37,102 nucleotides of DNA, taken from assembly GCA_021162065.1 (NCBI GenBank), contig JAGGZK010000061.1, positions 1 through 37,102 of the forward strand, written 5' to 3'. The notes under the pieces were generated by a model. It made no database searches. It saw nothing but the letters and a program-made list of their open reading frames with translations, and was not told where the DNA came from. Both the position numbers and the translations under genes were made by a program. Below are positions 33,251 to 37,102 of the stretch, in pieces; position 1 is the first letter of the stretch, and every line of letters begins with the position of its first letter. The stretch comes from Thermoplasmata archaeon. GTDB taxonomy: Archaea; Thermoplasmatota; E2; UBA202; JdFR-43.

Positions 33251-34267
33251 CTACACAAATTCCTTTATTTCACGGATTATCTCATGTAAAGGAGATGTAT
33301 CAAAGAATTTTATGCCCACCACCTCATTGCACGTCGCCTGATACATCATCGAAATCAGTTCTGCCAATCTTGGTGGCAGAGGGGGAGGCGGAGATACCAT
33401 TTCCTTCCATCTCTCCCTGTTTTTGCTTTTCGCTTCCTTTACCTCCTCATACCATTCTGTTTTTCTGTAAAATATTCTTGCCGCTTCTTTGCTAACAGGA
33501 ATACCATCAAGGGTGAACCTGCACTCGTCAGGGGTGCCAAGAACATCCACCAGCATTATTTGGCGCTCCCCATCAAAACCGTATTCAACCTTGCCATCCT
33601 CATTGACAAGCCCCGCCCTTTTTACCTCCTCCGTTATGAGATTGTCGATAAGGAGGGTGGTATCTTTGATTTCATTCACCTCTTCATCATCCAGTCCAGC
33701 AATATTTTTTGCCTCCTCCCATTTTATGTATCTATCCGTCACCTCAAGTTTGGTGGAAACGTCAAGTATTGGACGGGACAGCTTCTCTCCGGGCTCTGGC
33801 ATCCTTTCCATTCCGAAGTCCTGTGGCGTTATGCTTCCCTCCTTTACTCTTCTGAAAATGCTCGAGCCGGGAGGAAGGGAATTGCGATATATGACTTCGA
33901 GAGGGATGAGGAAATTCGCCCTCTCCTTTTTATATATAGAATAATCATATTTGCCTTCTTTAAATTCGGGTTTAAGAACTCTCAATAGTTTCACCCTCAT
34001 GATGTTGCTCGCTCTCTCCAGCTCATCAATTCTCTTTATTTTGCCATCCTCAACGAGACCCATGTAATGGGTTTTTATCCCCTTTTCCTCCAATCTCTCG
34101 AAAAAGTAGGCACCCATCAGGCACAATGCCTCGCCCTTGTGTTTTATATGGTCCGGCATTTCCCCCCAGTCAAAGACGGAATAACGGTCTGAAAAAATGA
34201 ATTCGCCAATGCCACTTTTATTTCCTTCCGGTTTCTCCAGCACCCTCAAATCCTTAACGCTTCCCAT
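33251..34267 (-). CDS. purC: Phosphoribosylaminoimidazole-succinocarboxamide (SAICAR) synthase
   Basis: PurC joins CAIR and aspartate in purine synthesis. The family start SVKDLRVLEKP is followed by FIFSDRYSVFDWGEMPDHIKHKG and by PLEVIYRNSLPPGSS, which contains the conserved EVIxRN block. The protein is about 338 residues, longer than the roughly 240 of bacterial PurC but normal for archaeal forms of this type. The start is set at MGSVKDL (34267), about 26-30 bases from a TATA-like AATTTAATAAG. An ATG further upstream would add seven residues. It is monocistronic here. Confidence 0.9.
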   Translation of the reverse strand: MGSVKDLRVLEKPEGNKSGIGEFIFSDRYSVFDWGEMPDHIKHKGEALCLMGAYFFERLEEKGIKTHYMGLVEDGKIKRIDELERASNIMRVKLLRVLKPEFKEGKYDYSIYKKERANFLIPLEVIYRNSLPPGSSIFRRVKEGSITPQDFGMERMPEPGEKLSRPILDVSTKLEVTDRYIKWEEAKNIAGLDDEEVNEIKDTTLLIDNLITEEVKRAGLVNEDGKVEYGFDGERQIMLVDVLGTPDECRFTLDGIPVSKEAARIFYRKTEWYEEVKEAKSKNRERWKEMVSPPPPLPPRLAELISMMYQATCNEVVGIKFFDTSPLHEIIREIKEFV

Positions 34268-34351
34268 GTCAATCATCCATAATGTCAAGATTTCTTATTA
34301 AATTTGTGGAGTAAAAAGAGAAGAAAACAAAAAAGTTTGGGGAAGAGGGGC

Positions 34352-34687
34352 TCAGAATCCCTTCTCTGCCATGTCGCCCACTATGGGCAGCTTGAACATT
34401 TCTCCCTGATAGGCCTTTATCATGAGTACTATCCAGAGTATGAACATCAGCACTCCTATAAGCACGCTTATGGCCCATCCTATAAAGGGCATCCACCAGA
34501 GCATCCAACCAAAGAGCCAGTATATCACCGATAACGGCAGAAACGTTAGTATGGATTGCATTGCATGGAAGCGTACAAACTTGTTTTCCTTCTCCAGCAG
34601 ATAGAACACTATGCCCGTCACCCATCCAAGCACGTAACACAATGCCCCCTCAATATTTTCCTCCATTCCAAGAGATGTTTTTTCCAT
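34352..34687 (-). CDS. DUF4870/Tic20-like small membrane protein
   Basis: The 111-residue protein contains GIVFYLLEKENKFVRFHAMQS, the hallmark of the DUF4870/Tic20-like family, and about three or four hydrophobic helices with GWMLWWMPFIGWAISVLIG. These proteins are widespread in archaea and of unknown function. AATATATACC on the minus strand upstream serves as a likely TATA box. It is the last gene that looks chromosomal before the element-like region. Confidence 0.8.
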   Translation of the reverse strand: MEKTSLGMEENIEGALCYVLGWVTGIVFYLLEKENKFVRFHAMQSILTFLPLSVIYWLFGWMLWWMPFIGWAISVLIGVLMFILWIVLMIKAYQGEMFKLPIVGDMAEKGF

Positions 34688-34751
34688 GAAAGGATAGAAT
34701 AGAAGTGGTATATATTTTTTCTTATATTATAGGATGGACCCTCAAGAATTT

Positions 34752-34787
34752 TTTAAATGAAAATGCTCCCGCCGGGATTTCATTAAA
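34752..34787. repeat. Imperfect long hairpin at the element edge
   Basis: TTTAAATGAAA and TTTCATTAAA pair with one bulged base, enclosing an inner TCCC GCC GGGA stem and a small asymmetric loop. It lies in the gap between the DUF4870 gene and the first element gene and could mark a boundary or act as a terminator or operator. Confidence 0.35.
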
Positions 34788-34802
34788 CCAACAGATAAGA
34801 TT

Positions 34803-34839
34803 TTGTCAAGATATGTCGATTTTTGGGGTGTCTTGACAA
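34803..34839. repeat. 9-bp inverted repeat TTGTCAAGA...TCTTGACAA
   Basis: Perfect arms at 34803-34811 and 34831-34839 are separated by 19 bases. They lie just before the GGGGGTGA ribosome site (34847-34854) of the 49-residue gene. The spacing of about 2.7 helical turns between arm centres fits a protein-binding operator or recombinase site. Confidence 0.45.
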
Positions 34840-34860
34840 CAGAGAAGGGGGTGAACGATC

Positions 34861-35010
34861 TTGTGTAATCTAAGTATGGAAATTAAAAGGGAAGCGAAGC
34901 GATTGGGAATTGAGAACCGTTTAGTTGAATTGGATAGGGAATATCATATTTCACGTGGAAAGAGAAAACCGAGGGATTTTGTTGATCTCCTGGAGGGAGC
35001 CGTATGTTGA
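34861..35010 (+). CDS. Small charged protein, 49 residues, unknown
   Basis: A TTG at 34861 lies six bases after a strong ribosome site (GGGGGTGA, 34847-34854), so I prefer it to the in-frame ATG at 34876. The product is Arg/Lys/Glu-rich (IKREAKRLGIENRLVELD, then GKRKPRDFVDLLEG) and mostly helical. No family is recognised. A small DNA-binding or copy-control protein would fit the setting but is not shown. Its 3' end contains the first arm of the interlocking inverted repeats. Confidence 0.45.
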   Translation: MCNLSMEIKREAKRLGIENRLVELDREYHISRGKRKPRDFVDLLEGAVC

Positions 35011-35081
35011 GATTCAAGGATATGGCAGGGGAAGATGTTGCCTCCATGCCTCCTTTTGCCAGGAGATCCTGCCATATCCTT
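34984..35081. repeat. Two interlocking inverted repeats (pseudoknot topology)
   Basis: Arm A GATCTCCTGG (34984-34993) matches A' CCAGGAGATC (35059-35068). Arm B AAGGATATGGCAGG (35016-35029) matches B' at 35068-35081, 14 bp perfect. The order A-B-A'-B' means the two stems interlock as an H-type pseudoknot in RNA, with A' and B' directly adjacent for coaxial stacking. A pyrimidine tract and seven T follow (35082-35100), as at an archaeal terminator. Confidence 0.6.
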
Positions 35082-35099
35082 CCCCTCCCCTCCTTTTTT

Positions 35100-35205
35100 T
35101 GTTTACAAAACGGGGTGATTTGTAAACAAATTGGGGGTGATTTTTGTTTACAAAATTGCCTATTTTGTTTACAAAATTCTGTTTACAGTTGTAAACATGT
35201 AAACA
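35100..35205. repeat. Iteron-like array 1: seven TGTTTACA/TGTAAACA sites
   Basis: TGTTTACA occurs at 35100, 35145, 35166 and 35180, and its complement TGTAAACA at 35121, 35190 and 35198 (first bases). Most are flanked by A/T to give TTTGTTTACAAA. A 30-base block at 35145-35174 recurs at 35379-35408 with one mismatch. GGGGGTGA also recurs here (35133, 35213). An ATG at 35004 could open a 75-codon frame across this array, but its composition follows the repeats and I do not call it a gene. Confidence 0.8.
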
Positions 35206-35250
35206 AAATTGTGGGGGTGATGGCAACGTAATTGCCAATTTGAAAGAAAA

Positions 35251-35259
35251 GTATAAATA
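35251..35259 (+). promoter_or_regulatory. TATA-like box between the two repeat arrays
   Basis: GTATAAATA is preceded by the purine-rich AAAGAAAA, a possible BRE. Transcription should begin near 35281, just before the ATG at 35285. The repeat arrays flank this promoter on both sides. Confidence 0.5.
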
Positions 35260-35284
35260 AGGGTAAAAAAGACAGGTGAGAAGG

Positions 35285-35470
35285 ATGGAATGGGTTAGTG
35301 GAGAATGGATGAATAAAATGCGTGAAAAATGCGTGAAATTTGGGGTTGTAAACATGATTTTCAAAAATTTTGTAAACATGTTTACAAAATCGCCTATTTT
35401 GTTTACAATTTCAAATTTTGTTTACAAAATCGGGCAATTTGTAAACAAAATGGAGGGGGTGAGAGAATAG
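35285..35470 (+). CDS. Possible 61-residue leader protein encoded across the repeat array
   Basis: The ATG lies about 30 bases after a TATA-like box. The first 21 residues (MEWVSGEWMNKMREKCVKFG) look ordinary. The rest is translated from the TGTTTACA-type array and repeats themes such as FVNM, FVNK and ILFT. The stop TAG at 35468-35470 overlaps the first codon proposed for the MazG-like gene. It may be a true small protein, or mainly a leader that couples translation into the next gene. The 16-codon phrase MFTKLPILFT in array 1 mirrors MFTKSPILFT here because of the 30-base duplication. Confidence 0.35.
   Translation: MEWVSGEWMNKMREKCVKFGVVNMIFKNFVNMFTKSPILFTISNFVYKIGQFVNKMEGVRE
35347..35447. 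repeat. Iteron-like array 2: six TGTTTACA/TGTAAACA sites with a 24-bp palindrome
   Basis: Sites start at 35347, 35371, 35379, 35400, 35419 and 35440. The pair at 35371/35379 lies back to back and makes a perfect 24-bp palindrome (35367-35390). Spacings are irregular (8, 19, 21, 21, 24), which excludes a CRISPR array. Location downstream of a promoter and just before the gene chain suits operators of an autoregulator or replication-initiator sites. Confidence 0.8.
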
Positions 35471-35760
35471 AAGAGCATGAAATCTTCAAAAAAGCAATTT
35501 CAAAATGGGGTATAAATGCACAGGTTCATATGGCTATTGAAGAAATGGCTGAATTGATACAAGTATTAATGAAATATCCACGAAAGGAAAATCATTCCAC
35601 ACTAAATGAGGTAATAGAAGAGATAGTAGATGTGGACATAATGTTGGAACAGCTGAAAATGATATTTATAACAGATGCTTATGCTGAGATTCAATATTCG
35701 GAGTTTAGACAATTGAAACTAAAAAGATTGGAGGAGATGTTGAAGGGGGATGAGCCATGA
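35467..35760 (+). CDS. MazG-like nucleotide pyrophosphohydrolase, apparent ATA start
   Basis: The protein (about 97 residues) has NAQVHMAIEEMAELIQVLMKY followed by EEIVDVDIMLEQLK, matching the EExxE and ExxD metal-binding helices of the MazG/all-alpha NTP pyrophosphatase fold. Such enzymes hydrolyse NTPs or dNTPs and occur in many viruses. Homology should begin near IEEHEIFKKAISKWG, but no ATG, GTG or TTG exists there in this frame. An ATA at 35467 lies four bases after the strong site GGAGGGGGTGA and overlaps the preceding stop. The first ATG (35530) would cut off the first helix. Its stop overlaps the next start (ATGA). Confidence 0.7.
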   Translation: MEEHEIFKKAISKWGINAQVHMAIEEMAELIQVLMKYPRKENHSTLNEVIEEIVDVDIMLEQLKMIFITDAYAEIQYSEFRQLKLKRLEEMLKGDEP

Positions 35761-36188
35761 AGCAATATGAATTTCTGAGAGTGGATAAGGAAGCGGGTGA
35801 GAAGATAAAGCACCTGAAAGAGTATCTCCAGAAAACGAAGGGAGGCAAATGGACGACATCCAGGGTGATAAACTATCTGCTGTCCAATAACGGCACATCC
35901 CTGCCGGATAAAGTCATATCGAAGTTCGATGAGTTCAAAGCGGAGATAGAGGTTCTGCTGAAGATCCACCAATTTTCCAGGACACACATAAACTACATTC
36001 TGGAGGAAATAGGCGTATTTGAGGCATTTCTCCTCCAGCAGATAAACGGACGTCTGGATCCACCCTTCGCCAAACACATGCTGGAGAAATTCCCAGCTAT
36101 GGTGAACAGGGAAATGGAGATCCATAAAAACAGGGCAATGAAGAAGGCGAACGAGATTTTTAAAGCCACGCCGGAGGTGCCACCATGA
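35757..36188 (+). CDS. Helical protein with possible ribbon-helix-helix N-terminus, 143 residues
   Basis: No family is recognised with certainty. The first 45 residues (FLRVDKEAGEKIKHLKEYL, then GGKWTTSRVINYLLSNN) have the strand-helix-helix pattern and Thr-Ser-Arg turn of ribbon-helix-helix DNA-binding proteins. The rest is long amphipathic helices that could form a coiled coil or oligomer. It may be a plasmid-type regulator or partition protein. The start is an ATGA overlap with the MazG-like gene, preceded by GGGGGATGA as ribosome site. Confidence 0.6.
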   Translation: MKQYEFLRVDKEAGEKIKHLKEYLQKTKGGKWTTSRVINYLLSNNGTSLPDKVISKFDEFKAEIEVLLKIHQFSRTHINYILEEIGVFEAFLLQQINGRLDPPFAKHMLEKFPAMVNREMEIHKNRAMKKANEIFKATPEVPP

Positions 36189-36283
36189 TAAACCATTTAG
36201 TGGCAATTGCCTATCTCTCAATGGTTTACTGGCTTCCAATCTGGTGGCTTCTTTCTCCGTATCTCCTGGGAGGTGGAAAATGA
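36185..36283 (+). CDS. Micro-membrane protein, 32 residues
   Basis: The gene starts in an ATGA overlap, eight bases after GGAGGTG, and ends in another ATGA overlap. The product is nearly all hydrophobic (LVAIAYLSMVYWLPIWWLL) with a Gly/Lys tail. It is too short for most gene finders. The two ribosome sites and exact overlaps on both sides make it convincing. A function as holin-like or membrane-regulating peptide is a guess. Confidence 0.6.
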   Translation: MINHLVAIAYLSMVYWLPIWWLLSPYLLGGGK

Positions 36284-36435
36284 CGACATTGGATGATTTT
36301 ATGGGAAACAAGATCGATGAAACGCTGTTTTACAGCAATTGGTTTACTGCCTGGTATAACGCATGTTTGAAAGCCGGTTTGGATCCGGAGGAGATTAGTA
36401 AAAAGGAATATTCCAAAAAAAGGAGGAAAAGATGA
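36280..36435 (+). CDS. Small protein, 51 residues, unknown
   Basis: The start at 36280 (MTTLDDFMGNK) has GGGAGGTGG just upstream and overlaps the previous stop in an ATGA. The protein has an aromatic middle (FYSNWFTAWYNACLKAGLD) and a very basic tail (KKEYSKKRRKR), compatible with nucleic-acid binding. No family recognised. Confidence 0.6.
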   Translation: MTTLDDFMGNKIDETLFYSNWFTAWYNACLKAGLDPEEISKKEYSKKRRKR

Positions 36436-36596
36436 GTGAGGAAAAGGAGGAGTTTAGAGTCAGGATCCCTTCTGACATAGCAATAAAGATAAGAATCATG
36501 AAAATTAAGGAAGGATTCACATTTTCATCTATTTTTGAAGAAGCATTAAAGTATTATTTTGAGAAATTACAGGGAAGGGAGAGAGGAAATATATAA
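36432..36596 (+). CDS. Ribbon-helix-helix-like small regulator, 54 residues
   Basis: EEFRVRIPSDIAIKIRIMKI followed by FTFSSIFEEALKYYFEKLQ has the beta-strand, two-helix outline of Arc/CopG-type repressors. These dimers bind short palindromic operators and often control plasmid or virus genes. It starts in an ATGA overlap after AGGAGGAAAAG. It is a reasonable candidate for the protein that binds the TGTTTACA sites or the dyad at 36627-36649. Confidence 0.6.
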   Translation: MSEEKEEFRVRIPSDIAIKIRIMKIKEGFTFSSIFEEALKYYFEKLQGRERGNI

Positions 36597-36626
36597 ACTT
36601 TTCATTTTTCCGTTTTTTAATCCTTT

Positions 36627-36649
36627 ATATTTACTGCCGTAATAAATAT
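36627..36649. promoter_or_regulatory. Dyad overlapping the promoter of the last gene
   Basis: ATATTTA (36627-36633) and TAAATAT (36643-36649) are perfect inverted arms around a 9-base centre. The right arm lies in the AATAAATATT box about 25 bases before the ATG at 36669, so a bound repressor would block TBP. It differs in sequence from the TGTTTACA family. Confidence 0.45.
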
Positions 36650-36668
36650 TTGATGAATCGTAAAAAAA

Positions 36669-37102
36669 ATGTTTACGGTTTTGGTGGCGGTTGGGATAGC
36701 GGGGATGTTAATTGCAATGCCATATGAAAGTAATGCAGTTATTGGGGCTATTGCTTTAGGTGTAATTGCTGGTGCTACGGCTTTCGGTTTAGGCTATTAT
36801 TTGGGATATATTTCACATAAGAGTGATGAAACTAAAACAATATATTACGTGAATGCTACAACATATACAAATCAATGGAAAAATATTTTTGAAACATGGG
36901 ACAACATCATTAATACAACATTGGCAGGTGTAAATAACACAATAGACATGGTTGAATTACAAAATAATTTTTGGGTAAGGGTGGCAGAAAATAATGTTTT
37001 ACAATATTTAAATAAAACAACATGGGATAGTAGTATTGAGGAAAATATAACAAAAGATTTTGATGATTATATGTTTAATCTCACATGGGTAATAATAAAG
37101 AA
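36669..37102 (+). CDS. N-glycosylation-site-rich membrane protein, 3' end missing
   Basis: The frame opens at ATG 36669 and is still open at the window end (about 144 residues). Two hydrophobic segments come first (LVAVGIAGMLIAM and AVIGAIALGVIAGATAFGLG). A polar Asn/Thr-rich part follows with six N-x-T sequons (NAT, NTT, NNT, NKT, NIT, NLT) in some 85 residues. This pattern suits an exposed surface or virion glycoprotein. Codon use is clearly more AT-rich than the chromosomal genes. It starts about 25 bases after an AT-rich box, so unlike the preceding chain it has its own promoter. Confidence 0.6.
   Translation, partial: MFTVLVAVGIAGMLIAMPYESNAVIGAIALGVIAGATAFGLGYYLGYISHKSDETKTIYYVNATTYTNQWKNIFETWDNIINTTLAGVNNTIDMVELQNNFWVRVAENNVLQYLNKTTWDSSIEENITKDFDDYMFNLTWVIIK

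Larger units (their letters stand above)
34740..37102. mobile_element. Edge of an integrated plasmid- or virus-like element (inferred)
   Basis: From about 34.75 kb the style changes. There are tiny plus-strand genes without housekeeping relatives, strong Shine-Dalgarno sites instead of leaderless starts, four-base ATGA overlaps, repeat arrays, and an AT-rich last gene for a glycosylation-site-rich membrane protein. I see no integrase, no tRNA and no direct-repeat attachment pair, and the right boundary is outside the window. The left boundary is uncertain within 34.74-34.86 kb. Confidence 0.55.

Noticed and set aside
34970-35010. Programmed -1 frameshift at the pseudoknot, fusing the 49-codon frame to the next one
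   Set aside because: The new frame meets a TGA at 34983-34985 directly after the only T-rich stretch, and no canonical slippery heptamer is present.
35004-35379. Longer open frames across repeat array 1 on both strands
   Set aside because: Their residues simply follow the repeats (runs such as CLQN or FVNK) and neither has a convincing start or homology.
35100-35447. CRISPR array
   Set aside because: The repeats are only 8-12 bp, occur in both orientations and have irregular short spacing, with no cas genes.

Overview
The window looks like part of an archaeal, probably euryarchaeal, chromosome. Supporting genes are an archaeal Cbf5-type pseudouridine synthase, TiaS, HerA/NurA, NreA with a PCNA-binding-like tail, a geranylgeranyl diphosphate synthase next to a type 2 IPP isomerase, and an archaeal GluRS. 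Several genes have a TATA-like box about 26 bases before the start codon, as expected for leaderless mRNAs. An Mbx/Mbs-type respiratory complex, a C25 peptidase and an amino-acid permease suggest an anaerobic peptide- and sulfur-using heterotroph. My best guess is a Thermoplasmatota lineage near Aciduliprofundum/DHVE2, with low to moderate confidence and resting on gene content only.

Layout. 1-5.3 kb: the 3' part of a gingipain-like peptidase, a glutamine synthetase (GS) remnant, an intact glnA behind three tandem 12-bp repeats, a membrane protein with a TrkA_C-like domain, and an amino-acid permease coupled to a one-domain RAM ligand sensor. 5.5-13.8 kb: a radical SAM/NreA repair pair, an MFS transporter, convergent tRNA-Cys and tRNA-Ser genes, cbf5, thyX with a regulator, tiaS and a TIM-barrel protein. 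The tRNA-Ser has a 47-nt intron inside its T-loop, and its 5' end overlaps the end of cbf5. 13.9-17.8 kb: a divergent promoter leading on one side to a 40-codon gene, nurA, herA and a RecB/Cas4-like Fe-S nuclease. 17.8-21.2 kb: a secreted thioredoxin/Ig-like protein, gltX, and a frame-disrupted secreted Ig-like gene at the tail of the respiratory operon.

21.2-30.2 kb: one minus-strand operon of 13 tightly packed genes in the order A B C D (E+F fused) G H H' M J K L N, which as I recall it is the order of the Pyrococcus mbx/mbs operon. Both CxxC nickel-iron motifs of the large subunit read CxxD, so this is probably not a hydrogenase. A divergent Lrp-family regulator sits at its head. 30.7-34.7 kb: an isoprenoid operon (fni, prenyl synthase, LEA-like protein), purC and a small membrane protein.

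From about 34.75 kb to the end the character changes. There are interlocking inverted repeats with pseudoknot topology and 13 copies of the 8-mer TGTTTACA or its complement in two clusters. A run of tiny genes with strong Shine-Dalgarno sites follows, linked by four-base overlaps: MazG-like, possible ribbon-helix-helix proteins and a micro-membrane protein. The last gene encodes a membrane protein with six glycosylation sequons and runs off the end. I read this as the edge of an integrated plasmid- or virus-like element. It is the least explained part of the window.
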